This document shows, piece after piece, positions 1 through 8,033 of a stretch of 64,000 bases of DNA (positions are counted from its first letter, which is position 1; each line of letters begins with the position of its first letter). Below the pieces are notes generated by a model. That model searched no databases and had not been told where the DNA came from. It saw nothing but the letters and a program-made list of their open reading frames with translations. The stretch is taken from contig DATHAA010000062.1 in NCBI GenBank assembly GCA_035296905.1, positions 21,962 through 85,961 on the forward strand, in the 5' to 3' direction. Source of the DNA: DATEOR01 sp035296905. GTDB lineage: Bacteria > Actinomycetota > Thermoleophilia > Gaiellales > Gaiellaceae. The position numbers and the translations under genes are program-made.

Positions 1-851
1 TAGGCGAGGGGTGGCACGAGCGGGCGGGAGGCCCGCACGCGGAGATCCTCGCGCTCGAGGCGGCTGGCGAGCGGGCGCGGGGCGCAACGCTCTACGTCAC
101 GCTCGAACCCTGCGCCCACTACGGGCGCACGCCTCCTTGTGTGGACGCGATCGTCGATGCCGGAGTCGCCTGCGTCGTCGTCGGCGCGCCGGATCCCAAT
201 CCGAAGACGGACGGCCAGGGCTTCGCGCGCCTGCGCGAGGCCGGGATGGAGGTCGAGCTCCTGGACGGCGAGCCAGCCCGTCGGGCGCGGCGCCAGAACG
301 AGGCGTGGCGGACCTGGATCGCAACCGGCCGCCCCTTCGTCACCTACAAGGCGGCCGTCACGCTGGACGGGCGCGTCGTTGTCCCCGCGTCTCGCTGGGT
401 GACGGGGGAGGAAAGCCGCCTCCGTGTGCACGAGCTTCGCGCCGCCTCCGATGCCGTCGCGGTCGGGATGGGGACCGTGCGCGCCGATTCGCCAGGGCTC
501 GACGCCCGCGACATGGAGACCGACCGCCAGCCGCGCAGGCTCGCGTTCGGGACGGGGCCACTCACCGAGGGCTCGGAGCTCGAGCTCGTCTCCGGCCCGC
601 TGGACGAGGCCCTGGAGCGGTTGGCCGCCGAAGGAGTCCAATCGCTTCTCCTCGAAGGCGGCCCTACGCTCGCAAGCTCGTTCCTTCGTGAGGGGCTCGT
701 CGACAAGCTGCTCCTCTTCGTCGCGCCGAAGCTGGCCGGCTCGGGCCCGCGCTGGGTGGACGAGCTGGGTGCCGCGCTCTCCCTCACCGGCGTCGAGGCC
801 GAACGGGTCGGAGACGACGTCCTCCTCACCGGATACATCCGCGAGCCCTAG
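1..851 (+). CDS. ribD: Riboflavin biosynthesis protein RibD (5' end outside window)
   Basis: Bifunctional diaminohydroxyphosphoribosylaminopyrimidine deaminase / 5-amino-6-(5-phosphoribosylamino)uracil reductase, second and third steps from GTP to riboflavin. The reading frame is open to the left edge from base 3, so the start lies upstream. The zinc-deaminase site is visible: HAE at bases 36-44, then Pro-Cys-Ala-His with the second zinc Cys near base 138. The reductase domain follows, starting at YKAAVTLDGR and containing GMGTVRADSP. It is the first gene of a riboflavin cluster and ends 10 bases before ribE. The downstream order ribE-ribBA-ribH supports the call. Confidence 0.95.
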   Translation, partial: GEGWHERAGGPHAEILALEAAGERARGATLYVTLEPCAHYGRTPPCVDAIVDAGVACVVVGAPDPNPKTDGQGFARLREAGMEVELLDGEPARRARRQNEAWRTWIATGRPFVTYKAAVTLDGRVVVPASRWVTGEESRLRVHELRAASDAVAVGMGTVRADSPGLDARDMETDRQPRRLAFGTGPLTEGSELELVSGPLDEALERLAAEGVQSLLLEGGPTLASSFLREGLVDKLLLFVAPKLAGSGPRWVDELGAALSLTGVEAERVGDDVLLTGYIREP

Positions 852-861
852 AGTTCAGGCC

Positions 862-1437
862 GTGTTCACCGGGATCGTGCGCGAGGTCGGTCGCGTCGAG
901 GCCGTCGAGGAACGCGGCGAATCCGTTCGCCTCGTCGTCCGCGCGCCCGAGACCGCAGCTGCAGCAGCCGTCGGAGACTCGGTCTCGCTCGCAGGGGTCT
1001 GCCTGACCGCGGTCGAGATCGCGGACGGAACGGTGGTCTTTGACGCGGTGCCGGAGACGCTTCGCCGCTCGACGCTCGGCCGCCTGAAGACTGGCGGCGG
1101 TGTCAACGTCGAGCCCGCTCTTCGCGCAGGTGACCCGCTCGGCGGTCACATCGTCCAGGGGCACGTGGACGACGTCGGGCGGATCCGCCGGGTCGACGAC
1201 GAGGGGATCGAGGTCGAAGCGACTCAGGACGTCCTTCGCTACTGCGTGAAGAAGGGCTCCATCACGGTCGAAGGGGTCAGCCTGACGATTGCCGGCCTCG
1301 CCGAGAGATCGTTCACGGTGGCGCTCATCCCGCACACCCGCGAGGTGACGACACTTGGAGAACTCGCCGAAGGCGACGACGTGAATATCGAGGTGGACGT
1401 GGTCGCAAAGTACGTCGAGAGGCTCGCGGCCCGATGA
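862..1437 (+). CDS. ribE: Riboflavin synthase alpha chain
   Basis: Converts two 6,7-dimethyl-8-ribityllumazines to riboflavin plus the pyrimidinedione. The protein of 191 residues starts at a GTG and begins with the invariant FTGIV. The two homologous lumazine-binding halves each carry a GDSV/GDPL-type segment (GDSVSLAGVCLT in the first; GGHIVQGHVD and SITVEGVSLT in the second). Length is typical (about 200). The longer in-frame extension upstream overlaps ribD and lacks family similarity, so the GTG at 862 was chosen. The stop overlaps the next gene by 4 bases, indicating translational coupling. Confidence 0.95.
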   Translation: MFTGIVREVGRVEAVEERGESVRLVVRAPETAAAAAVGDSVSLAGVCLTAVEIADGTVVFDAVPETLRRSTLGRLKTGGGVNVEPALRAGDPLGGHIVQGHVDDVGRIRRVDDEGIEVEATQDVLRYCVKKGSITVEGVSLTIAGLAERSFTVALIPHTREVTTLGELAEGDDVNIEVDVVAKYVERLAAR

Positions 1438-1841
1438 GGCTCGAGCCGCTGTACAGGATCAGCTTCGCCTACCCGGAGCACTACCTATCGCGCGGGCCGG
1501 ACACACTGGGGCTCTTCTTCGGGGAAGGGCGGGTCGAGGGACAGGTGAACGGCCGGTTCCGCGGGCTCAACCACGCGCGCATGCGGAGCGATGACGTCTA
1601 CGTGCCCGACTTCCACGGTGTCATCGAGACCGACGACAGCGCCCTGCTCGCCTTCCACCTGCGCGGCCTCGCCCGCAGGAGCGCGTACGGACGGGAAGTG
1701 ACCGGGACCATCGTCCACAACACCGGTTCCGAGCGCTACGCGAGGCTGAACGACGCGGTCTGCGTCCTCGCGGGCGAGGCTCGCCGCGATGACATCCGCC
1801 TGGAAGTCGCGGAGCTAGTCTGGGAGCAGTTGGACAGCTGA
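1434..1841 (+). CDS. DUF3237-like protein inside the riboflavin operon
   Basis: A 135-residue protein starting at an ATG that overlaps the ribE stop (ATGA). It resembles the DUF3237/UPF0311 family of small beta-barrel proteins: an N-terminal LEPLYRISF strand, a central ETDDSALLAFHLRG segment and a late ERYARLND motif. No catalytic function is established for that family. Its position between ribE and ribBA, with no gaps, implies co-expression with riboflavin synthesis. A role in handling or binding a flavin intermediate would be inference only. No signal peptide or membrane segment is seen. Confidence 0.6.
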   Translation: MRLEPLYRISFAYPEHYLSRGPDTLGLFFGEGRVEGQVNGRFRGLNHARMRSDDVYVPDFHGVIETDDSALLAFHLRGLARRSAYGREVTGTIVHNTGSERYARLNDAVCVLAGEARRDDIRLEVAELVWEQLDS

Positions 1842-1851
1842 GCGTTACGAT

Positions 1852-3102
1852 TTGCCCGTGAAGGTCGAGACGACACCGTTCGCAACCATCGAAGCCGCCC
1901 TCGAGGACATCCGCGAGGGGAAGTTCGTCGTGGTCGTGGATGCGGCCGATCGCGAGAACGAGGGCGACCTCACGATCGCGGCCCAGTTCGCCACACCGGA
2001 TGCGATCAACTTCATGGCGACGCACGGGCGAGGCCTGGTCTGCCTGTGTCTCACCGAGGAGCGGTGCGAGGAGCTCGACCTGCGGCAGATGACGGACCGG
2101 AACGAGACGCCGTTCGGCACCGCGTTCACGATCTCCATCGAGGCGCGCGAGGGAGTCACCACCGGCATCTCGGCGCCCGACCGTGCACGCACGATCCAGG
2201 TCGCCATCGACGCGAGCAAGGGGCCCGCCGACCTCGTCCAGCCCGGGCACATCTTCCCGCTGCGCGCGCGGCGCGGAGGGGTTCTCCAGCGCGCCGGCCA
2301 GACCGAGGCCGCCGTCGACCTCGCGCGCCTCGCCGGCCTCAACCCGGCCGGAGTGGTCTGCGAGATCATGCGCGAGGACGGGACGATGGCCCGCGTGCCC
2401 GACCTGATCCCCTACTGCGAGCAGCACGGGATCAAGATGATCACCGTCGAGGACCTGATCGAGTACCGCCGCCAGACGGAGAAGCTCGTCGAGCGGATGA
2501 CCTCGGTGCGGCTCCCGACCGCGTACGGAGACTTCACCGCCGTCGCCTTCCGCGAGACCCTCACGGGCAAGCACCACGTCGCGCTCGTCAAGGGCGACGC
2601 CGAGGGCGAGGAGAACGTGCTCGTCCGGGTTCACTCCGAGTGCCTGACCGGCGACGTCTTTCACTCGCTTCGCTGCGATTGCGGCGAGCAGCTGGAGCTC
2701 GCGCTCGAGCGCATTGCCGCCGAGCCGTGCGGGGTCCTCCTCTACATGGCGCAGGAGGGAAGGGGTATCGGACTCCTCAACAAGCTGAAGGCTTACGAGC
2801 TGCAGGAGTCGGGGCTCGACACCGTCGAGGCCAACCTCGAGCTCGGCTTCGCTGCAGACCTGCGCGAGTACGGAATCGGCAGCCAGATTCTGTCCGACCT
2901 TGGGCTGACGACCATCCGCATCCTCACGAACAATCCGAAGAAGATGACCGGCATCGAGGGCTTCGGCCTCACCGTGGTCGAGCAGGTCCCGATCGAGGTC
3001 TCGCCCAACGCCGAGAACCGCGCCTACCTGGAGACGAAGCGCGAGAAGCTCGGCCACCAGCTCCACCACCAGGGTCTGCGCTTCGAGGAGTCGGATGGCT
3101 GA
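1852..3102 (+). CDS. ribBA: Bifunctional DHBP synthase / GTP cyclohydrolase II
   Basis: Fusion of 3,4-dihydroxy-2-butanone-4-phosphate synthase (about residues 1-205) and GTP cyclohydrolase II (about 206-416), which feed both branches of riboflavin synthesis. The RibB half shows DRENEGD and GHIFPLRA. The RibA half shows the zinc cluster C-x10-C-x-C inside HSECLTGDVFHSLRCDCGEQ, then QEGRGIGL and a late NPKK. Both halves look intact. The start is a TTG at 1852 or a GTG at 1858; neither has a clear Shine-Dalgarno sequence. The 3' end overlaps ribH by 8 bases. Confidence 0.95.
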   Translation: MPVKVETTPFATIEAALEDIREGKFVVVVDAADRENEGDLTIAAQFATPDAINFMATHGRGLVCLCLTEERCEELDLRQMTDRNETPFGTAFTISIEAREGVTTGISAPDRARTIQVAIDASKGPADLVQPGHIFPLRARRGGVLQRAGQTEAAVDLARLAGLNPAGVVCEIMREDGTMARVPDLIPYCEQHGIKMITVEDLIEYRRQTEKLVERMTSVRLPTAYGDFTAVAFRETLTGKHHVALVKGDAEGEENVLVRVHSECLTGDVFHSLRCDCGEQLELALERIAAEPCGVLLYMAQEGRGIGLLNKLKAYELQESGLDTVEANLELGFAADLREYGIGSQILSDLGLTTIRILTNNPKKMTGIEGFGLTVVEQVPIEVSPNAENRAYLETKREKLGHQLHHQGLRFEESDG

Positions 3103-3622
3103 GATTCAGCATGCGCCGGGCGAGCTCCGCATCCCCGAGGGGGTCGGAGTCGTGACCGGCTCGCCAAACGGCGCGCGGCGGGGGATCGGCGTCGTCGTCA
3201 GCCGCTTCAACGGGGACATCACGACGCGCCTCCTCGAGGGCGCATTGCAGACGCTCACCGAGGCGGGCGTGCCGCGCGAGCGGATCGATGTCATGCCAGT
3301 GCCCGGCGCCTTCGAGCTTCCTCTGGGTGCCATGGCGCTCGCGAAGACCCGCCGCTACGCCTGCATCGTCGCCCTCGGCTGCGTCATCCGCGGCGACACG
3401 CCGCACTTCGAGTACGTCGCCGGCGAGGCGGCAAGCGGGCTCCAGCTGGCCGGGCTCGAGACCGGCGTTCCCGTTTCCTTCGGTGTCCTCACGTGCGACA
3501 GCCGTCGGCAGGCCGAGGAGCGCGCAGGCGGGCCGCAGGGGAACAAGGGCTCCGAGGCGGCGCTCTCCGCGCTCGAGATGGCCGATCTGCTGACCCACCT
3601 TCGGCCGGCGGCCACTCCATAA
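3095..3622 (+). CDS. ribH: 6,7-dimethyl-8-ribityllumazine synthase
   Basis: Condenses the ribitylaminopyrimidine with DHBP to form lumazine, usually as an icosahedral or pentameric shell. The 175-residue protein has the VVSRFNG substrate loop, VPGAFELP, the GCVIRGDTPHFEYV segment with the catalytic His, and GNKGSEAA near the C terminus. The ATG overlaps the ribBA stop. It is the last gene of the riboflavin cluster; a separate promoter for rpmB follows within 10 bases. Confidence 0.95.
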   Translation: MAEIQHAPGELRIPEGVGVVTGSPNGARRGIGVVVSRFNGDITTRLLEGALQTLTEAGVPRERIDVMPVPGAFELPLGAMALAKTRRYACIVALGCVIRGDTPHFEYVAGEAASGLQLAGLETGVPVSFGVLTCDSRRQAEERAGGPQGNKGSEAALSALEMADLLTHLRPAATP

Positions 3623-3630
3623 GCGCTGGC

Positions 3631-3648
3631 TATACTGGCCGTCCGATG
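3631..3648 (+). promoter_or_regulatory. Leaderless-type -10 element of rpmB
   Basis: TATACT at 3631-3636 lies 9 bases before the rpmB ATG at 3646, and no Shine-Dalgarno sequence is present. The wider string CTGGCTATACT is repeated before rpmF (12192-12202). With normal -10 geometry transcription would begin at or within a few bases of the start codon. No clear -35 hexamer is visible 17 bases upstream. Confidence 0.55.
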
Positions 3649-3837
3649 TCGAAGGTCTGCTCAGTCTGCGGGAAAGCTCCCGCGTTCGGAAACAACAGGA
3701 GCCACTCGATGGTGGCCACGAAGCGGCGGTTCAACCCGAACCTCCAGCGCGTCCGCATTCTCGTGAACGGGGTTCCGCGCCGGACCTATGTCTGCGCCCG
3801 GTGTCTCAAAGCGGGCAAAGTCCAGAAGGCCCTTTAG
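3646..3837 (+). CDS. rpmB: 50S ribosomal protein L28
   Basis: Small 63-residue L28 of the zinc-binding type: paired cysteines near the N terminus (CSVCGKAP) and a CARC pair near the C terminus, with the HSMVATKRRFNPNLQ core between. The start at 3646 follows the TATACT element directly. The 3' end overlaps the next gene by 37 bases in another frame. Confidence 0.95.
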   Translation: MSKVCSVCGKAPAFGNNRSHSMVATKRRFNPNLQRVRILVNGVPRRTYVCARCLKAGKVQKAL

Positions 3838-5366
3838 CTCTCGCGCGGGCGGCGTTGGCCGCTCTGGAGGCGAGCAGGGCCCGCATCGACGACCTGAATG
3901 TCTACCCGGTCCCGGACGGGGACACGGGCACGAACATGACCGAGACCGCGCGTGCGGTCGTCTCGGCGCTCGACCGGGACCCCGGCGCTGACATCGTCCG
4001 CGCCGCCCTCATGGGCGCGCGCGGAAACTCGGGGGTCATCCTCTCCCAGCTCGTCCGCGGCGCCGTCGAGGCTCTCGGGGACGAGAGCGAGACGGACGCG
4101 TCGGCGGTTGCCCGGGCTCTCCGCGGGGCGAGCGACGCGGGCTACGCCGCCGTCCGCAACCCACAGGAGGGGACGATGCTGACCGTCGCCCGCGAGCTCG
4201 CGGAGAAGGCGGAGGCGCTCGCGCCCTCTGATCCTCCGGTGACGGAGGCCCTCGCCGAGGTCGTGGCGCACGGCGAGCGGGCTCTCACTGCGACCACCGA
4301 TCAGCTCGACATTCTCAGAGAAGCGGGCGTGGTCGATGCGGGCGGAGCTGGGGTGCTCGAGATCCTGCGTGGGATCGCGGCGCACGTTCGCGGCGAGCCG
4401 CTCCCCGAGCTCGAAGCGGTGACAGGCGGGATCCCACTCGAGGCCGTGCATCAGGAGCTGTCTCGCCACCGCTACTGCACGTCCTTCTTCGTCGAGGGCG
4501 AAACGATCGACCCCGAGGAGCTCGAGCGCGAGCTGACGAAGCTCGGCGATTCGCTCCTCGTCGTCGGCGGTCCGGGTGCGGTCAAGGTGCATGTCCACAC
4601 GGACGAGCCCGGCGCGGCCCTCGCGCTCGCAACCGACCGCGGCGTGATCGCGGAGGTCGACATCAAGAACATGCATGTCCAGACCGCCGATCGCACCCAG
4701 CGGCTGGAGCGGGAGGCCGGTGTCACGGGCGCGGTCGCCGTCGTGTTCGGTGGAGGCAACCGTCGGCTCTTCGAGAGCCTGGGCGCATCCACCGTCGCGG
4801 GTGGCGAGACGATGAACCCCTCGACGGCGGACCTCCTCGCCGCGGTCGATGCGCTTCCCGAGTCAAGCGTTGTCCTCCTGCCGAACTCCAAGAACGTCGT
4901 CCTCGCCGCAGAGCAGGCGGCGGAGCAGAGCGGAAAGGACGTGCGCGTGATCCCGACGCGGAGCCTGCAGTCCGGCCTCGGCGCCCTCGTCGCCTTCGAC
5001 TCGTCCCGGCCGCTCGATGAGAACGTCGCCGAGATGGAAGAGGCTGCAGCCGCGGTGCGCGCCGGCTCCGTCGCGCGCGCCTCCCGCTCCGCCACGATCG
5101 GCGAGGTGGACGTGGCCGAGGGAGAATTTCTCGGTCTCGTGGACGGCGAGCCGGTCGTTTCGGGTGAGGCCCTCGAGCCTGTGGCGACCGACGTGGTCGC
5201 GCGCCTGGTCGGCGGCGGCGCGGACGTCCTCACTGTGCTGGTCGGTGACGGTGCGGGCGAGTCAGAGGCTGTCGTCGACGCGATCCGCGTCGCGCATCCG
5301 AGCCTCGAGGTCGAGGTGCATGAGGGCGGCCAGCCGCATTACCCCCTTCTTTTCGCGGTCGAATGA
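3801..5366 (+). CDS. DAK2-domain fatty-acid kinase (FakA/YloV-like)
   Basis: 521-residue ATP-binding subunit of the fatty-acid kinase type: phosphorylates fatty acids held by a DegV/FakB partner. The N-terminal DhaL-like domain has the metal/ATP motif NVYPVPDGDTGTNM, GARGNSGVILSQ and GGAGVLEIL. The C-terminal EDD-type domain carries HVHTDEPG. The GTG at 3801 gives the usual 30 or so residues before the DGDTGTN motif, even though it overlaps rpmB by 37 bases; a TTG at 3855 is an alternative. A DegV/FakB gene lies two genes downstream, which supports the pairing. Rv-like and YloV homologues share the same layout. Confidence 0.85.
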   Translation: MSQSGQSPEGPLALARAALAALEASRARIDDLNVYPVPDGDTGTNMTETARAVVSALDRDPGADIVRAALMGARGNSGVILSQLVRGAVEALGDESETDASAVARALRGASDAGYAAVRNPQEGTMLTVARELAEKAEALAPSDPPVTEALAEVVAHGERALTATTDQLDILREAGVVDAGGAGVLEILRGIAAHVRGEPLPELEAVTGGIPLEAVHQELSRHRYCTSFFVEGETIDPEELERELTKLGDSLLVVGGPGAVKVHVHTDEPGAALALATDRGVIAEVDIKNMHVQTADRTQRLEREAGVTGAVAVVFGGGNRRLFESLGASTVAGGETMNPSTADLLAAVDALPESSVVLLPNSKNVVLAAEQAAEQSGKDVRVIPTRSLQSGLGALVAFDSSRPLDENVAEMEEAAAAVRAGSVARASRSATIGEVDVAEGEFLGLVDGEPVVSGEALEPVATDVVARLVGGGADVLTVLVGDGAGESEAVVDAIRVAHPSLEVEVHEGGQPHYPLLFAVE

Positions 5367-5382
5367 TCCGATACTGACGCGG

Positions 5383-5775
5383 ATGGCGACGGAGCCCATC
5401 GACGTCGTCCTCGTCGAGGACAACGACACATTTCGTCAGGCGCTCGAGCTCATGCTCGGCCTGACGCCCGACGTGCGCGTCGTCGCGGCGGTGCCCGATG
5501 GTGAAACGGCGCTCAGGGTCTGCCCGGGCCTCGCACCGGACGTCGTGCTCGTGGACTACCGGCTGCCGGGGCTCGACGGGGTGGAGACGACCTCGGCGCT
5601 CCGCGCTGCGCTGCCCAAGACAGCGGTCGTCGTCCTGACCGCGGCGGCCGAGCACGAGGAGATCCAGGCTCTCTACGACGCGGGGGCTGTGGCCTGTCTG
5701 ACGAAGGACCGAGGAGTGGAGGACATCGTCGGGGCGATCCGGGAGGCGGCAGGGCGTGGCGCGGCTATCGGCTGA
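5383..5775 (+). CDS. Stand-alone response-regulator receiver domain
   Basis: 130-residue CheY-like receiver with no output domain. Acidic pair VEDN near residue 12, phospho-acceptor Asp in VLVDYRLPG, switch Thr in VVLTAAA and conserved Lys in CLTKD are all present. The ATG at 5383 lies 7 bases after GATACT, without a Shine-Dalgarno sequence. It overlaps the DegV gene by 20 bases, so it sits inside a fatty-acid kinase pair. No histidine kinase is in the window. What it controls is unknown. Confidence 0.85.
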   Translation: MATEPIDVVLVEDNDTFRQALELMLGLTPDVRVVAAVPDGETALRVCPGLAPDVVLVDYRLPGLDGVETTSALRAALPKTAVVVLTAAAEHEEIQALYDAGAVACLTKDRGVEDIVGAIREAAGRGAAIG

Positions 5776-6643
5776 CTCGACGGCGATCGTTCTCGACTCC
5801 ACGTCCGACCTGCCGGAGGGCCACGGCGGCCCGAGCTGGCGCGTCGTGCCCCTCTATGTGCGCTTCGGCGACTCAGAGGCAAAGCGCGAATACGTCGACA
5901 TCTCGACCGCGGAGTTCTACCGCCTCCTGCGGGAGAGCGACCAGCCGCCGAAGAGCGCGCAGCCCTCGCCCGCCGACTTCGCCGCGGTCTTCGAAAAGCT
6001 CTCAGAGTACGAGCAGATCCTCTGCGTCGTCCTCTCCGCGAAGCTCTCCGGCACCTCGGCGAGCGCCGAGCTGGCGGCGAAGGACTTCGGAGACAAGGTG
6101 CGCGTCATCGACTCCAGGGTCACCTCCGGAGGCACGGTGATCCTCGCCGACGCGATCCAGCGGCGTCTCGACCGCGGCACCGACGATGAGGAGATCGACG
6201 CGCTCGTCGAGAGCTTCCGTCGCGATCGAGGACTCCTCTTCACCGTGGACACGCTCGAGTATCTCGTCCGCGGCGGGCGGGTCGGCAAGGCAGCTGGCCT
6301 GGCCGGGCAGCTCCTCTCCGTAAAGCCGATACTCGCGTTCGACGACGGCGAGGTGGCTCCCCTCAAGCGCGTGCGCGGCCGCTCGAAAGCCCTCGGCGAG
6401 CTGGAGGAGATCTTCCGCGCCTCGACGGAGGGCCAGGACGACCCGAACCTCCACGTCGGCGTCGGCCACGCCGAGGCCAATGAGGACTGCGACGAGCTCG
6501 TTCGCAGGCTGAAGGATGCCCGGCCGAACGCATCGCTCGACATCGTCACGACGCTCGGGCCGGTGATCGGCACGCACGGTGGGCCCGGCACACTCGGGCT
6601 CTTCTGGTTCTGGGACTCGCTGGCGCGCGCTCAGCCGCGGTAG
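5756..6643 (+). CDS. DegV/FakB-like fatty-acid-binding protein
   Basis: 295-residue EDD-fold protein of the DegV family, which holds a fatty acid for phosphorylation by FakA. Typical features are the N-terminal DSTSDLP, the SAKLSGTSASAE segment, the DSRVTSGGT motif, the VDTLEYLVRGGRVGKA segment and VGVGHAE near the C terminus. It starts at a GTG inside the receiver gene. Together with the DAK2 gene at 3801 it probably supplies acyl-phosphate for phospholipid synthesis, in line with plsX at 12406. Confidence 0.85.
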   Translation: MARLSADSTAIVLDSTSDLPEGHGGPSWRVVPLYVRFGDSEAKREYVDISTAEFYRLLRESDQPPKSAQPSPADFAAVFEKLSEYEQILCVVLSAKLSGTSASAELAAKDFGDKVRVIDSRVTSGGTVILADAIQRRLDRGTDDEEIDALVESFRRDRGLLFTVDTLEYLVRGGRVGKAAGLAGQLLSVKPILAFDDGEVAPLKRVRGRSKALGELEEIFRASTEGQDDPNLHVGVGHAEANEDCDELVRRLKDARPNASLDIVTTLGPVIGTHGGPGTLGLFWFWDSLARAQPR

Positions 6644-6652
6644 ACTCGGCGC

Positions 6653-7090
6653 GTGGCTGCGGTCGACGCACTCAAGGACGTGCCGCTGCTCAGCTGTCTC
6701 AGTCAGCGCGAGCTAAAGCGCGTGGCGCGCAACGTTCGCGAGCAGAGCTTCGCGCCCGGGACGACGGTGATACGAGAGGGCAAGATGAGCGGGGTCGGAT
6801 TCTTCATCGTCGTCGAAGGAGAAGCCGAGGTGAGCGCGGGCGGAGCCGGACTCGGCAGGCTGCATCCAGGCGATCATTTCGGCGAGCTCGCGCTCATCGG
6901 CAAGCGCGAACGCACGGCCACCGTTACCGCAGTCACTCCGCTCACCTGTCTCTTCATGGCGACCTGGGACCTGGAAGAGCTCGTCAAGTCGAGCCCGGAG
7001 ACGGCATGGAAGCTCCTGCGCCATGTCGTCGATCTGCTCGCCGCCGAGCGAGAGCGCGCCGGCCAGGTCGCGTCCGCCACGCCTGGCTAG
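6653..7090 (+). CDS. Cyclic-nucleotide-binding-domain protein
   Basis: 145-residue single CNB (CRP-type effector) domain without a helix-turn-helix. The phosphate-binding cassette is recognisable (FGELALIGKRERTATV), including the Arg. It starts with a GTG 9 bases after the DegV stop and is likely in the same transcript. Without an output domain it may act as a protein-protein regulatory module; partners are unknown. Whether it binds cAMP cannot be read from sequence. Confidence 0.8.
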   Translation: MAAVDALKDVPLLSCLSQRELKRVARNVREQSFAPGTTVIREGKMSGVGFFIVVEGEAEVSAGGAGLGRLHPGDHFGELALIGKRERTATVTAVTPLTCLFMATWDLEELVKSSPETAWKLLRHVVDLLAAERERAGQVASATPG

Positions 7091-7099
7091 ACGCCCCTC

Positions 7100-7990
7100 G
7101 TGAATCACGTCGCTCACTGGGACGGCGTCGAACCATACCGCCGCGAGACCGGGCACCTCGCCGCCGACTGGTATGACCTCGGCCGCGCGGCCGGCTGTGT
7201 CTTCGTCGGCCTCAAGCGCATCCGCATCGACCCCGGCAAGTGGTCGACGGCCGCGCACGCCGAAGGGGCGGAGGAGGAGATCTTCTTCGTCCTCCGCGGC
7301 TCCGGGATCTCGTGGCAGGACGGGGAAGTCTTCGAGGTCGGCCAGGGCGACGTGCTCGCCCACCTGCCGGAGAAGCACGCGCACACGCTGCGTGCGGGGC
7401 CCGAGGGGCTCGATGTGCTCGCCTACGGGCAGCGGAAGAAGCAGGGAAACACCGTGCTGCCGCGTGCCGGCGTCGCCTGGATGCACCCCAGTTGGGTCGA
7501 CGTCGGCGGGGCGCATCCCTGGGAGCGCGAAGCTGCGATCGGCGAGCCCGACGTTGGCCAGGTCTCGCCGCGTCCCGGCCGGATCGCCAACATAGACCAG
7601 GGCATCCGGTGGGAGCTCGGCACGGGCGCGATCGACCTGAACGTTGGCGACGTGATTGGCTCGGTCGAGACCGGCCTTAGCCACATGACCATCTCGCCGG
7701 GCCGTGAGGGCTATCCGCCTCACTGCCATGCTGCGGAGGAAGAGCTCTTCGTGGTCCTCGAGGGATCGGGACAAGTCGCGCTCGGAGACGAGAGCGCCGA
7801 GGTCCGGCGAGGGAGCGTCGTCTCGCGGCCCGCAGGCACCCGCGTCGCGCACTCGTTTCTCGCGGGGGAGGACGGCCTCGTCTACCTCGCCTACGGGACG
7901 CGGGAGCCGAACGACGTCGTCTACTACCCACGCACGGATGAGATCAGGTTCCGCGGGGTCGGCGTGACGCTCCCCGCAGGCAGCCGTTGA
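7100..7990 (+). CDS. Two-domain cupin protein
   Basis: 296-residue bicupin. The first cupin spans about residues 40-115 (FVLRGSG, GDVLAHLPEKHAH) and the second about 195-275 (YPPHCHAAEEELFVVLEGSG, PAGTRVAHSF). The second keeps the usual His/Glu/His metal ligands; the first is less complete. Start is a GTG 9 bases after the CNB gene. Substrate unknown; sugar isomerase-like and dioxygenase-like bicupins share this layout, so no reaction is assigned. Confidence 0.7.
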   Translation: MNHVAHWDGVEPYRRETGHLAADWYDLGRAAGCVFVGLKRIRIDPGKWSTAAHAEGAEEEIFFVLRGSGISWQDGEVFEVGQGDVLAHLPEKHAHTLRAGPEGLDVLAYGQRKKQGNTVLPRAGVAWMHPSWVDVGGAHPWEREAAIGEPDVGQVSPRPGRIANIDQGIRWELGTGAIDLNVGDVIGSVETGLSHMTISPGREGYPPHCHAAEEELFVVLEGSGQVALGDESAEVRRGSVVSRPAGTRVAHSFLAGEDGLVYLAYGTREPNDVVYYPRTDEIRFRGVGVTLPAGSR

Positions 7991-8033
7991 CGTCCGGACC
8001 CGGGCGTATGCTCCAGGGGTCCTGGCCCTCTTC

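Noticed and set aside
1621..3069. 482-codon open frame on the minus strand across ribBA
   Set aside because: No family motif. The plus-strand RibB and RibA signatures are complete, and high GC content produces such shadows.
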